This document shows positions 1 through 8,333 of a stretch of DNA of 64,000 nt, piece by piece. The position numbers and the translations under genes are program-made. The first letter of the stretch is position 1. Each line of letters begins with the position of its first letter. Location: contig NZ_JADEKP010000003.1 of the NCBI RefSeq assembly GCF_015234215.1, positions 62,001 through 126,000 of the forward strand, written 5' to 3'. The notes under the pieces are model-generated. The model did not search any database, was not told the DNA's origin, and saw only the letters and a list, made by a program, of their open reading frames with translations. The stretch is from Clostridium chrysemydis. Lineage in GTDB: Bacteria > Bacillota > Clostridia > Clostridiales > Clostridiaceae.

Positions 1-1
1 G

Positions 2-556
2 ATGAAAGAAGATGAACTTATAAGAGGATTGATAAATAAAGAAGAAAAAGCTTTTAACTTTATAGTAAATAAATACGGCTTAACTATTTTGAAAATAATC
101 AAAAGTATCTTAAAAGAACCACACGAAAAGGATTTTATAATTGAATGTTATGATGACACTTATATGAAAGCACTAGAAAATATAAGTAAACATAAAAAAG
201 ACTGTGAGTTTAGAGTTTGGATATACACAATAGCAAAGTATACTGCTTTAGATTATAAAAGAAAATTAAAAAGGTTATATAAAAATGATGAGTTAGATGA
301 TAAAGATGCAGTGTCTAAAGGGGTAGAAGACATTTATCTAGAAAGAGAAGATTTAAAAATAATAAATGAAATATATAAAAAATTAGATAGAGAAGATCAA
401 ATTTTATTTAAGGATAAATTTATTAAAAACTGTGATACAGAGTATTTAAAAGAGAAATATTTTATAAGTAGAGATACACTTTATAAAAGGATAAGTAGGC
501 TTAGAAATAAGTGTAGAAAAATACGTGAAGAAATTAGAGAGGAGAGAGAAGCATGA
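2..556 (+). CDS. ECF-like sigma-70 family RNA polymerase sigma factor
   Basis: Predicted alternative sigma factor of 184 residues. The N-terminal half (about 10-90) looks like sigma region 2, with the aromatic-rich stretch FRVWIYTIAKYTALDYKRK expected for promoter melting and -10 binding. The C-terminal part (about 120-178) reads as a region 4 helix-turn-helix with a very basic end. It has the short ECF-type length without regions 1 or 3. Its stop overlaps the start of the next gene (ATGA), so the two are translationally coupled, as sigma/anti-sigma pairs often are. The ATG lies at the second base of the window, so its ribosome binding site is not visible and an upstream start cannot be excluded. 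The target promoters are unknown. Confidence 0.75.
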   Translation: MKEDELIRGLINKEEKAFNFIVNKYGLTILKIIKSILKEPHEKDFIIECYDDTYMKALENISKHKKDCEFRVWIYTIAKYTALDYKRKLKRLYKNDELDDKDAVSKGVEDIYLEREDLKIINEIYKKLDREDQILFKDKFIKNCDTEYLKEKYFISRDTLYKRISRLRNKCRKIREEIREEREA

Positions 557-1185
557 TAATAGAAGATTATATAACTGAGGAAGAGATTAAAAATTTCGAA
601 GAAGAAGAAATACCTAAAGATTTAGCTAAAGAGGCATATGAAAGTGTAAATGAATCATTCGTTCAAATTAAGTTTAAAAAGGCGATGAATGAGTTTTCTA
701 AAACTTTAGCTAAGGATGAATATATAATAGATCATATTTCAGGAAGCGCTGTAGATGCTAAGTGTGAAAGAGCTATTATGTCAGTTGCAGGGCCTGGATG
801 TTATCTTTCAAATCCGATGTTTTTTGAGTGGCCTTTCTTTATAACTTTAGTAAAGACAAATAAAGGTTTTTATGGAGTAGAAAGGGCAATGTATGGTAAC
901 TTTATAAGAAGTTTTAAATTAAAAAAAGAAAATATGAAAATTTTTGTAGATAATAGAGTATTACTTCAAGCAGAAAAGGAAGATGGAAAAGTATATAACT
1001 TAGATTTTTACCTTGAAAAATTAGATAGATTAAAAGAGGTATTAAGGGATGAAAAAGATGAAAAGGTTGGTTTAAAGAAAAAAACTACATGGGAAAAAGA
1101 TGTAGATAAAATTTTTATAATGCAGATGATATTTACGATTTTACTTACAATTTTTATAGTATATCAAAACCTTTCTATGCGTTAA
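553..1185 (+). CDS. Membrane-anchored partner of the sigma factor (anti-sigma candidate)
   Basis: A 210-residue protein overlapping the sigma gene by 4 nt. It is mostly cytoplasmic: an acidic helical N-terminus (1-55), then a middle domain (about 60-165) rich in beta strands. One hydrophobic segment near the C-terminus (about 187-206, IFIMQMIFTILLTIFIVYQN) would leave only a few residues outside. The layout (coupled to a sigma gene, large soluble part, one membrane span) suggests an anti-sigma factor, but I recognise no zinc-binding anti-sigma motif (HxxxCxxC), so the role is inferred from context only. A PH-like fold for the middle domain is possible. A strong terminator follows at once. Confidence 0.5.
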   Translation: MIIEDYITEEEIKNFEEEEIPKDLAKEAYESVNESFVQIKFKKAMNEFSKTLAKDEYIIDHISGSAVDAKCERAIMSVAGPGCYLSNPMFFEWPFFITLVKTNKGFYGVERAMYGNFIRSFKLKKENMKIFVDNRVLLQAEKEDGKVYNLDFYLEKLDRLKEVLRDEKDEKVGLKKKTTWEKDVDKIFIMQMIFTILLTIFIVYQNLSMR

Positions 1186-1197
1186 ATAAATTAAAAA

Positions 1198-1228
1198 GCT
1201 ACCACTTTAAACAGTTTAAAGTGGTAGC
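1198..1228. terminator. Bidirectional rho-independent terminator
   Basis: A perfect 14-bp stem (GCTACCACTTTAAA against TTTAAAGTGGTAGC) with a 3-nt loop, followed by T-rich sequence on the plus strand and preceded by an A-run that gives a T tail on the minus strand. It lies between convergent units: the sigma/partner pair (plus) and the molybdenum hydroxylase operon (minus). Confidence 0.9.
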
Positions 1229-1257
1229 TTCTTTATATAAATTATTAAAAGAAAGAA

Positions 1258-1728
1258 CTATCTCATAGATAAAGCTTTTTTAGTTGCTTTAAATATTTTA
1301 TTATATCCTGTACATCTACATAAGTGACCTGATAATTCACGTCTAAGTTCTTTATCAGTAAAGTTTTTACCGCTTTCAACTAACGCTGTAGATGTTAATA
1401 CTAGTCCTGGGGTACAAAAACCACACTGAACGGCACCTTCATCTATAAAGGCTTGTTGAACATTACTTAGCTTGCCGTTTTTTTCTATTCCTTCAATTGT
1501 TCTTATACTTTTGCCGTCAGCCCAAACTGCAAGGTAAATGCAAGAGTCTGTAGGAACGCCATCTACAAGAACAGTGCAAGCACCGCATTCTCCGACTAAA
1601 CACCCTTGTTTTACACCAGTTAGGTTTAATCTAAATCTTAAAATTTCAGATAAAGATTCTCTTATATCTATTTCCATCTCATACTTTTTATCATTAACTG
1701 TTAAATGAATCATTTTTTTAAAGCTCAT
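1258..1728 (-). CDS. Molybdenum hydroxylase small subunit, two [2Fe-2S] clusters (XdhC/CoxS type)
   Basis: The 156-residue iron-sulfur subunit of a xanthine dehydrogenase/CO dehydrogenase-family hydroxylase, passing electrons from the Mo site to FAD. The plant-ferredoxin-type cluster ligands are visible as C43, C48, C51 and C63 (CLVGECGACTVLVDG), and the second cluster ligands as C102, C105, C137 and C139 (QCGFCTPG and HLCRCTGY). Length and motif order are normal for the family. The start overlaps the end of the FAD subunit gene by 11 nt; an internal ATG five codons on (MIHLTV) is also possible. It is the last gene of a five-gene minus-strand unit. Confidence 0.92.
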   Translation of the reverse strand: MSFKKMIHLTVNDKKYEMEIDIRESLSEILRFRLNLTGVKQGCLVGECGACTVLVDGVPTDSCIYLAVWADGKSIRTIEGIEKNGKLSNVQQAFIDEGAVQCGFCTPGLVLTSTALVESGKNFTDKELRRELSGHLCRCTGYNKIFKATKKALSMR

Positions 1729-2602
1729 AATCTTTCCCCCTTGCTCTGTCTACAGCCTTTTCGATGCATCTATAGGATAAAACTTCTATTAAATGTTCTT
1801 TATATTCTTTTGAGGCATTCCAAAAGTCTATTGCATGTGATGATTTTAAGGCAGTCTCGCCTAAAAGTTTCATATTTTCATCTGTGATTTCCATACCTCT
1901 TGCTAAATTTTCAGAAGTTTCGCACCTAAGTGGAGTAGGGCCCGAAACCCCTAAACCTATACGTAAATCCTTAAATTTATCATCCTCAATTTCGAGTACT
2001 ACAGAAACTCCCATAAGTGCTATATCTAAAGCGTTTCTACTTGCAAACTTTTCGTATTTTCCAAACTTATTAAAGTAATCTTCTTTATTAATTATAATGC
2101 TAACTAAAATCTCATCTTTTGATATATTTACTATTCCAGGACCTCTATAAAAATCCCTTATAGGAACTATTCTTTCTGTATTTCTAGATTTTAATTTTAG
2201 ATTCGCGTTATATGCAAAAAGTGTTGGAGCACTATCAGCAGACACTGCACCGTTACAAACATTCCCGCCTATAGTTGCAATATTTCTTATTTGAGGGCCT
2301 CCTAAAGAGACTGCAGCCTCAGCTAAAGTTGGAATATATTTATTTATAATATCGCTTCTAAAGATTTCAGTAAATGTAGTCATAGAACCTATCTCTATAG
2401 AACCGTCAGGATTTATATCTATTTTCTTTAGGGAATCTATGTCCCTTAAACTTAAAAGACAAAGACTTTTAAATCTCTCTTCACGAAGTTTAACAAGTAC
2501 GTCAGTACCTCCTGCAATTATAGTTAAATCTTTTACGTTATTTAACAATTCAAGGGCTTGGTCTAAGCTGTTTGGTTCAAGAATTCCTGTAATATCATAC
2601 AT
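1718..2602 (-). CDS. Molybdenum hydroxylase FAD-binding subunit (XdhB/CoxM type)
   Basis: The 294-residue flavoprotein subunit carrying electrons between the [2Fe-2S] subunit and the acceptor. The FAD pyrophosphate-binding motifs of this family are visible: IIAGGTDVLVKLR near residues 28-40 and ATIGGNVCNGAVSADSAP near 108-125. Length is normal. Its start overlaps the end of the large subunit gene by 8 nt, showing tight coupling. Electron acceptor and substrate cannot be read from the sequence. Confidence 0.9.
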   Translation of the reverse strand: MYDITGILEPNSLDQALELLNNVKDLTIIAGGTDVLVKLREERFKSLCLLSLRDIDSLKKIDINPDGSIEIGSMTTFTEIFRSDIINKYIPTLAEAAVSLGGPQIRNIATIGGNVCNGAVSADSAPTLFAYNANLKLKSRNTERIVPIRDFYRGPGIVNISKDEILVSIIINKEDYFNKFGKYEKFASRNALDIALMGVSVVLEIEDDKFKDLRIGLGVSGPTPLRCETSENLARGMEITDENMKLLGETALKSSHAIDFWNASKEYKEHLIEVLSYRCIEKAVDRARGKDYEL

Positions 2603-4922
2603 TTTGTTTCACCCCTTTTAAAATTATGCCGCTTTCCTTTAGCTTTTCAAATACTGATTGACAGTCCATAGGAAGTTTATTTATTTTAACACCTACAGCG
2701 TTTAATACAGCATTTCTTATAGCTGGTGCAGGAGAGATTGTTGTATTTTCACCTAAAGATTTTTGACCATAGCTTGATTCAGGGTCGTATTTTTCTACAA
2801 ACTCGCATTTAACATCAGGCGTATCCATCATAGTTGGAAGTTTGTAATGTAAAAGATTATTATTTATAATTGCACCTGTATTTTTATCTATTATGAATTT
2901 TTCAGATAAAGCGAAACCTAATGCCATACTAACTCCACCATCAACTTGACCTTCTGCAAGTTTCTTATTTAAGATAGTACCTGAATCGTGTATATTATAT
3001 AAATCTAATACTTTTATTTTTCCTGTTCTTGTATCTACTTGAACTTCTACGAAAGTAGCACCGTAGGCTACTGCATTATTTCTAACCTTAACAGTTAAAT
3101 CAGAAGTTATAGGAGCGTATTTTTCTTTGTTATAGTATGCTTCAAGGCAGATATCTTCAAGAGAAAATAATATTCTTTTAGAACTTTTTGATATTATATT
3201 AGAATTTTTTAAATCTATCATATCAATATCTAATCCTGACTTATCAGAAGCTATATCTAAAACTTTTCTCTTAACTTCAAGTGCAGCTTTTTTTATCGCT
3301 TGTCCTGCAATAAACGATTGTCTTGAGGCGTAAGAACCTGTATCAAATGGAGTAACATCAGTATCTTGTTTTGATACTAAAGTTATAGTATCAAAAGGTA
3401 TACTTAGAGTTTCTGAAACCATTTGAGAAAATACTGTATCGCTTCCTTGTCCTATTTCAGTTGCACCTACTTGAACTTGAACTGATCCATCTTGATTCAT
3501 AACGATTCTACAGCCTGCTTCTTCAACTGATACAGGATAAGTTCCAGAGAAGTAACTAAAGCAAGCCATACCAACACCTTTTCTTATAGGACCAGTTTGG
3601 TTTTGATATTCTTTTCTTTTTTTATCCCAATCTATAAGCTTTCTTCCACGATTTAAGCAATCTGGAAGACCAAAGGTTCTTATAACTATTCCAGTTGGCT
3701 CGTCTACAAAGCCTTCTTTTATAAAGTTATTTAATCTAAAGTCAACTGGGTCAAGCTCTAAATCATAGCATATATCATCTATTAATGATTCAAGCATAAA
3801 ACACATTTGAGGAATTCCATAAGCTCTCATAGCACCAGCTACGGGAAGGTTTGTATAAATTGTTTTAGGTCTATATTTTTCTGCTTTTATATTATATAAA
3901 GGACGTATTTTACTTCCAGCACTCATTGCAATTGAGTGACCGTGTGAAGCATAAGCCCCGTTATTTACGTAATTTTCTATATCAAATGCAAGAAGTTTAT
4001 TATTTTTATCAAGTGCCATTTTTATATAGGCTCTCATAGCATGTCTTGTTCTTGTAGAAACTATAGCTTCTTCACGAGTTAAACAAAGCTTAACAGGTCT
4101 TCCTGAGACAGCCATACTCATAGCGCAAGTTAAAGGTTCTATAATTACATCTTGCTTTCCACCAAAGCCACCACCTACGTAAGGCTTTAAAACCCTAACT
4201 TTACCTATAGGCAAGTTACAAGCTTTAGCAACAATCCTACGAACTATATGAGGGATTTGGGTTGAAGATATTATAAGCATTCTTCCTTTTTCATCCCTTT
4301 TAGCGATAGTATTATGAGTTTCCATTTGGCAATGTTGAACTATTTGAGTTTCATATTTGCCACTAAACACTTTATCAGCATTTTTAAATATTTCATCTGG
4401 CTCTCCAACTGTAATTCCAAAATCACTTATTATATTATTAGGCCTTTCATCATGAATTACTGGTGCACCAGGCTTAATAGCTTCTTCTTGGTCTACTACA
4501 AAAGGTAAAACTTCGTAATCGACCTTTAAAGCCTTTATTCCTTGTATTGCAGTAACTTCATCTACAGCAACAACGCAAGCTACAGCATCCCCAACAAACC
4601 TTGCTTTGTCAGCTAGCATCATATAGTCATCAATATCTCTATGGCTTGGATCTAGAGAGTAAGGATGACCTGCGGTTGCATATTTTATATGAGGCAAATC
4701 CTCATGACTTAAAACTGCAAGAACGCCTGGGATATTTAAAGCTTTTTCTTTATGAACTTTTATAACTTTTGCGTGGGCATAAGGACTTCTTAAAACTTTC
4801 CCAATTAAGATATCTCTTTCTGTGTAATCGGAGCAGTACTTAGCTTTACCAGTAACTTTTGCATAGGCATCTACCCTAGTAATATCTTTTCCTACTATGT
4901 CAAATCTGTTTTCCATAAGCAT
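2595..4922 (-). CDS. Molybdenum hydroxylase large, molybdopterin-binding subunit (XdhA/CoxL type)
   Basis: The 775-residue catalytic subunit. Family hallmarks are the N-terminal a/b hammerhead domain, the cofactor-contacting GGGFGGKQD segment, the MRAYGIPQ loop, TEIGQGSDTVFSQ, and near the C-terminus QKSLGENT, whose Glu is the expected catalytic base that activates Mo-bound hydroxide. The protein lacks fused FeS and FAD domains because these are separate genes downstream. The substrate is unknown: purines, nicotinate or another N-heterocycle or aldehyde are possible. A good ribosome binding site (AAGGAGGATA on the minus strand) lies just upstream. Two SemiSWEET genes precede it in the same direction. 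No Mo cofactor synthesis genes lie in the window. Confidence 0.92.
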   Translation of the reverse strand: MLMENRFDIVGKDITRVDAYAKVTGKAKYCSDYTERDILIGKVLRSPYAHAKVIKVHKEKALNIPGVLAVLSHEDLPHIKYATAGHPYSLDPSHRDIDDYMMLADKARFVGDAVACVVAVDEVTAIQGIKALKVDYEVLPFVVDQEEAIKPGAPVIHDERPNNIISDFGITVGEPDEIFKNADKVFSGKYETQIVQHCQMETHNTIAKRDEKGRMLIISSTQIPHIVRRIVAKACNLPIGKVRVLKPYVGGGFGGKQDVIIEPLTCAMSMAVSGRPVKLCLTREEAIVSTRTRHAMRAYIKMALDKNNKLLAFDIENYVNNGAYASHGHSIAMSAGSKIRPLYNIKAEKYRPKTIYTNLPVAGAMRAYGIPQMCFMLESLIDDICYDLELDPVDFRLNNFIKEGFVDEPTGIVIRTFGLPDCLNRGRKLIDWDKKRKEYQNQTGPIRKGVGMACFSYFSGTYPVSVEEAGCRIVMNQDGSVQVQVGATEIGQGSDTVFSQMVSETLSIPFDTITLVSKQDTDVTPFDTGSYASRQSFIAGQAIKKAALEVKRKVLDIASDKSGLDIDMIDLKNSNIISKSSKRILFSLEDICLEAYYNKEKYAPITSDLTVKVRNNAVAYGATFVEVQVDTRTGKIKVLDLYNIHDSGTILNKKLAEGQVDGGVSMALGFALSEKFIIDKNTGAIINNNLLHYKLPTMMDTPDVKCEFVEKYDPESSYGQKSLGENTTISPAPAIRNAVLNAVGVKINKLPMDCQSVFEKLKESGIILKGVKQNV

Positions 4923-4967
4923 ATCCTCCTTAAAATTATGTCAAAGTATTTACGTAGTTTAGAATAT

Positions 4968-5252
4968 TTAGTTTTGTGGTTGTTTTCTGTATTTAACTGA
5001 CAAAACTAAAACTATTAAAGCTAGTACTATATTTAACCATTGAGTTCCTTGAATAAAATAATTAACATTATTAATAGCTAAGTTGATAGCTATGCATGTT
5101 AAACCAATAGTAAGGATAGACCAATATTGAAGATTCATACCATCGGAATTTTTATTTTTAAATAGCTTATATATTTGAGGCAGGAATGAGTACAATAAAG
5201 TACAACTACCTAAAAATTGAGCTATAACACCAAAAGACTTTAGAGATTCCAT
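4968..5252 (-). CDS. SemiSWEET-type transporter (PQ-loop), second of a pair
   Basis: A 94-residue protein with three predicted membrane helices, the size of a bacterial SemiSWEET half-transporter that works as a dimer. The PQ-loop signature FLPQIYKLFKNKNSDGMN occupies about residues 23-40 in helix 1 and the following loop. It lies 45 nt upstream of the molybdenum hydroxylase large subunit and 23 nt downstream of a paralogue, all on the minus strand and with ribosome binding sites. SemiSWEETs usually move small sugars; here the context suggests the substrate or product of the hydroxylase, which is inference. Confidence 0.85.
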   Translation of the reverse strand: MESLKSFGVIAQFLGSCTLLYSFLPQIYKLFKNKNSDGMNLQYWSILTIGLTCIAINLAINNVNYFIQGTQWLNIVLALIVLVLSVKYRKQPQN

Positions 5253-5275
5253 AAAAACTTCCTCCTAAAATATTC

Positions 5276-5563
5276 TTATAACTTTGCATCTTTCTTACTG
5301 TAGTAAACAATAAGTGAAGTACAAATTATACTTAATACTATATTTATTGATTGGATGATTAATTGTATTCTTGGAATTTGGCAAATAAATTGGTTTATTC
5401 CAATACAAGTTATGCCAAAGGTCATAATCACCCAAGATTGAGTACTATTATTTCCAGGACTTTTGGTTTTGATTAATGTAATGATTTGAGGTATAAAACA
5501 ATAGACGAGTAATATACCACCTACAAAATTGATAATAGTTCCGATTGTTTTTAAAGTTTCCAT
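5276..5563 (-). CDS. SemiSWEET-type transporter (PQ-loop), first of a pair
   Basis: A 95-residue, three-helix protein with the PQ-loop motif CFIPQIITLIKTKSPGNNS and the conserved SWVIMTFGITCIGIN helix, paralogous to its downstream neighbour (both start ME-LK--G and share PQ, ITCIGIN/LTCIAIN and similar spacing). Two unequal copies could form a heterodimer, whereas typical SemiSWEETs are homodimers. It appears to be the first gene of the hydroxylase operon; the roughly 300 nt upstream hold its promoter and no other gene. Confidence 0.83.
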   Translation of the reverse strand: METLKTIGTIINFVGGILLVYCFIPQIITLIKTKSPGNNSTQSWVIMTFGITCIGINQFICQIPRIQLIIQSINIVLSIICTSLIVYYSKKDAKL

Positions 5564-5863
5564 AATAACTTTCTTATCTCTAAAATATTAAATCGTTTAC
5601 AATTGGTTTTACATTAAGCTAAGGTAGAAATTTCAGAAACATTCTAGAAATAAGTTCCTCCTTTCAACCTAGTTAATATACTCTCTATTAAATTTTCTTT
5701 TGTATGTAAATCTATTTTAATAAAATTAGGAGATTAAATCAAATATTTAACATAATAGGAAAAATACAAAATGTTAAGTCTGTTAATCCACTGTTAAAAA
5801 AGTCATTAAACGTTAACAAAGGACTGTCTTAATTTAAGACAGTCCTTAGGGTTTTGCCAAAGT
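5564..5863. other. Gene-free stretch upstream of the SemiSWEET/hydroxylase operon
   Basis: About 300 nt with no convincing ORF. On the minus strand it must hold the promoter of the SemiSWEET-hydroxylase unit. An AAGGAGG element (reverse strand, near 5657-5663) is followed only by a 7-codon reading frame, too poorly spaced to call a leader peptide. I see no purine riboswitch or molybdenum-cofactor RNA signature. The left end holds the terminator described separately. Confidence 0.5.
5819..5847 (-). terminator. Rho-independent terminator of the DUF5658-like gene
   Basis: A 12-bp perfect stem AAGGACTGTCTT / AAGACAGTCCTT with a 5-nt loop, just past the 3' end of the minus-strand membrane protein gene; the minus strand continues with T-rich sequence. 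Confidence 0.8.
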
Positions 5864-6223
5864 TTAAATAAATATTTTGATATAAAAAAATATAGCAAAA
5901 TAAAAAATATGCGAAATTATAATAGCTATGTAGATAGCTAAGGTGAAATTAAGTATATAATTTGATATTTTAAGTTGCTTTAAATTTGCACCTTCTATTC
6001 TTATTAAAAGATATTTTATTAAAAAGAAAACTAATACTATTTTAATAAAGATACTCAAAATAGGAGACTCAACAATGTTTCTCATAAAGAGGTTAGCTTC
6101 TTTAAAGATACCAGTCTCAAGTAATAGAAGAGTAAAAATTATATCAAAAACATTTAAAATATAGAGTAACTTTAGCTTGAATTTAGTTATGTGAACTGAA
6201 TTTGCTTTTAAAAAATTTAACAT
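5864..6223 (-). CDS. Small integral membrane protein, DUF5658-like
   Basis: A 119-residue protein with three to four hydrophobic helices (about 20-38, 53-75, 87-115). The first helix carries LNVFDIIFTLLLLETGIFKEANLFM, a pattern (N-x-x-D...T...G...E.N) I associate with the DUF5658 group of clostridial membrane proteins of unknown function; that link is from memory. It stands alone with its own terminator. Confidence 0.6.
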   Translation of the reverse strand: MLNFLKANSVHITKFKLKLLYILNVFDIIFTLLLLETGIFKEANLFMRNIVESPILSIFIKIVLVFFLIKYLLIRIEGANLKQLKISNYILNFTLAIYIAIIISHIFYFAIFFYIKIFI

Positions 6224-6300
6224 AATGAACTCCTTTATTTCTATCTTTGACAGAAAATAAAGAGTTTAGACAAAAATTAAAAAATTTTTTAAAAATAAAT

Positions 6301-6546
6301 CTAAATTTCTATAAGTTTTGCTGAAACTCCCTCTAAAGAATTTAAATCTTCTTTAAGCGCAGATATTTCTTCTTGATTATCTAATAATTCTAAAAGTATT
6401 AAACCTTTTTGAGAGCAAGCGTCAGCTGTTGCTTCGTGAAGCCCAAGTCTAACTTTTATTGTACAACCGTATTTAGTTAAAATCTCTTGAACCTTTGGTG
6501 CAATCTTGTTTCTAGGTGTTATTTTGATAGCCATAATATAAAACAT
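6301..6546 (-). CDS. Small ACT-fold protein resembling the TM1266 / iron-only hydrogenase regulator family
   Basis: An 81-residue protein with an alternating strand-helix pattern and no membrane segment. The segments KVQEILTKYGCTIKVRLGLHEA and a C-terminal LNSLEGVSAKLIEI resemble the ferredoxin-fold TM1266 family, often annotated as putative iron-only hydrogenase system regulators. No hydrogenase maturation gene lies nearby, so a regulatory role is unproven. The start used has AAGGAGGA about 7 nt upstream; an ATG four codons later is the alternative. Confidence 0.6.
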   Translation of the reverse strand: MFYIMAIKITPRNKIAPKVQEILTKYGCTIKVRLGLHEATADACSQKGLILLELLDNQEEISALKEDLNSLEGVSAKLIEI

Positions 6547-6667
6547 AGCAAATCCTCCTTACTTATTTTTTATTATTTTAACACAAACTAGAAAAAATAT
6601 CCTAAAATACATAGAATTAAAAAATTAAATATTTTATACTTAAATAAAAGGAAGGGAAGTGAAATTA

Positions 6668-7291
6668 ATGAGTAAAAAATGTGTTATTTATGATTTAGAT
6701 GGAACAGTTTTAGATACAGAGGAGATGAATTTTATTCCGCTACAGAAGCTTATAAAAGAAGAATTAAACAAAGATATAGAATATGAAGATCTTTTAAAGT
6801 ATAGGGCGAATGCTGGGCTTAAAACTATAGAAGAATTAGGGTTTAGTGATATAGAAGGGTCTTATAAAAAGTGGGTAAGATATGTAAATGAGTATGAAAA
6901 AGGAGCAAAACTTTATGAGAACTTCGATAAGGTTATAGAAGAAGTTTCAAAAATGGGAATTATTCAAGGAATAGCAAGTTCTAAGATGAGAAAGCAATAC
7001 GAAATAGACTTTTATGATACAGGATTACATAAATATATGGAATGCGAAGTTTTAGCAGAAGATACAGAAAAACATAAACCAGACCCAGATCCAATACTTA
7101 AAGCTCTAGAATTATTAAATATAAACCCTAGTGAAGCTTTATATGTAGGGGATACTGAGTCAGATATGAGAGCTTCTAAAGAAGCAAAGGTTGAGTTTGC
7201 TCTAGCGAAGTGGGGATGTATTGATGTAGATAAAGTAAAGGCAGATTATTATTTAGATGAACCGGAAGATTTACTTAAAATATTAAAATAA
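6668..7291 (+). CDS. HAD-superfamily phosphatase (phosphoglycolate phosphatase/beta-phosphoglucomutase-like)
   Basis: About 207 residues. HAD motif I is DLDGTVLDTEE at the N-terminus (nucleophile and acid/base Asp), motif II is the Ser in GIASSKM, motif III is the Lys in KHKPDPDP, and motif IV is YVGDTESDM. The alpha-helical cap is inserted after motif I (subclass IA). I chose ATG 6668 because AAGGAAGGG lies about 11 nt upstream; the GTG at 6659 is only 2 nt from that site. The substrate, probably a small phosphorylated metabolite, is not predictable. A strong terminator follows. Confidence 0.88.
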   Translation: MSKKCVIYDLDGTVLDTEEMNFIPLQKLIKEELNKDIEYEDLLKYRANAGLKTIEELGFSDIEGSYKKWVRYVNEYEKGAKLYENFDKVIEEVSKMGIIQGIASSKMRKQYEIDFYDTGLHKYMECEVLAEDTEKHKPDPDPILKALELLNINPSEALYVGDTESDMRASKEAKVEFALAKWGCIDVDKVKADYYLDEPEDLLKILK

Positions 7292-7299
7292 ATCTAAAT

Positions 7300-7337
7300 A
7301 ATTAATGCGGTGCAAAATATTATGCACCGCATTAATT
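7300..7337. terminator. Bidirectional rho-independent terminator
   Basis: A perfect 15-bp stem (AATTAATGCGGTGCA / TGCACCGCATTAATT) with an 8-nt loop between the plus-strand HAD gene and the minus-strand 33-codon gene. Confidence 0.85.
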
Positions 7338-7352
7338 ATAAATTAACTAAGA

Positions 7353-7454
7353 TTATAAAAAGAAGTTTGCGTATACAAGTCCAAAAAGAACAAGAAAAAC
7401 AAAGATTCCAATTATACCTGACATAAATTTAAGTGCTTCAGTTTTTTCTTTCAT
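7353..7454 (-). CDS. 33-residue single-span membrane peptide
   Basis: A short ORF reading MKEKTEALKFMSG, then one strongly hydrophobic helix (about residues 14-28), ending YANFFL. A purine-rich GGGGG site sits 8-9 nt before the ATG, and the gene is flanked by its own terminator downstream and an AT-rich promoter-like region upstream. Charged head plus one helix fits a small regulatory or complex-associated membrane protein. I do not recognise the family. Confidence 0.6.
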   Translation of the reverse strand: MKEKTEALKFMSGIIGIFVFLVLFGLVYANFFL

Positions 7455-7623
7455 AAATAAACCCCCTAAGGCATTAAATAAATTCAAGTTATATTTATAT
7501 TATAATTCAAAAATTTAAAAATAAATATATAATTATGAATAAAATACAAATAAAGTAAATAATAGGTGTATAAATAATTAAAAATAAAAAATTCAATATT
7601 ATAAATTAATAATGAATATCCTT

Positions 7624-8208
7624 TTAGAGCCTAAACTTATTAAATACCTCAGATAAATCATATAAAGTGTATTTATCTCTAGCATTTGTAATCCATTCCT
7701 CTGTAAATTTCGTTATTGCTCTAAAATCTTGAGATATCGTCATTTCCTTAGATGAAGACTTAGACAAAACTTCGCAGGCAGTTTCTAAACTCTTACTAGA
7801 GGTATTTAGTGAAAAATCACTTTGTATATACATTTCCTCAATACTTATTAACGCTTTATAAAGTTTGTTTATATTTGATAGTTCCTTTATATCTAGAGCT
7901 AAAAGAATAGTTGTATCTGAAATATCAAATTTTAATTCCAAAAACATATCTGCATCTTCTATTATCTGCAAGTTTACGTTTGAGATTTTATTTCTATAGA
8001 AATAGTATCTGAATATATTATTTATCTTAGGATTAAAGGTATCTTTAGTAATGTGAATTAAAGCTTTATTTGTAAAACAGAATTCTTCATTAGAATTTTT
8101 TAAAAGAAAAAATATTCTTTCATTTTCTTCTTTAAGAGTATAATAAATAGAATCAGCTCTATTGTAATCTTTCTTCCATAATATTTCACAAAGGTCCAAA
8201 CTAATCAC
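7624..8208 (-). CDS. PH-domain protein, YvbH-like
   Basis: A 194-residue cytoplasmic protein. Residues about 15-130 look like a bacterial PH domain (IFFLLKNSNEEFCFTNKALIHIT, then a basic RYYFYRNKISNVNLQ strand); the C-terminal 60 residues resemble the helical YvbH extension thought to oligomerise. In Bacillus the family is of unknown function, linked by homology to membrane or stress phenotypes. It is monocistronic and divergent from the rhodanese gene, with about 125 nt of shared promoter space. Confidence 0.65.
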   Translation of the reverse strand: MISLDLCEILWKKDYNRADSIYYTLKEENERIFFLLKNSNEEFCFTNKALIHITKDTFNPKINNIFRYYFYRNKISNVNLQIIEDADMFLELKFDISDTTILLALDIKELSNINKLYKALISIEEMYIQSDFSLNTSSKSLETACEVLSKSSSKEMTISQDFRAITKFTEEWITNARDKYTLYDLSEVFNKFRL

Positions 8209-8333
8209 ATCCTTTACATATATAAAATAAGTTTAAGTTATATAATAATATTTGTCAATTATTTCCAAAAAACTTTAAATTTAAAATTAAAGTTGTATAA
8301 TTAAATAAATTATAATTATAAAAGGAGATAGAA

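Noticed and set aside
5640-5668. Possible 7-codon leader peptide on the minus strand upstream of the SemiSWEET genes
   Set aside because: The AAGGAGG is about 14 nt from the ATG and the frame is only seven codons; no attenuator structure found.
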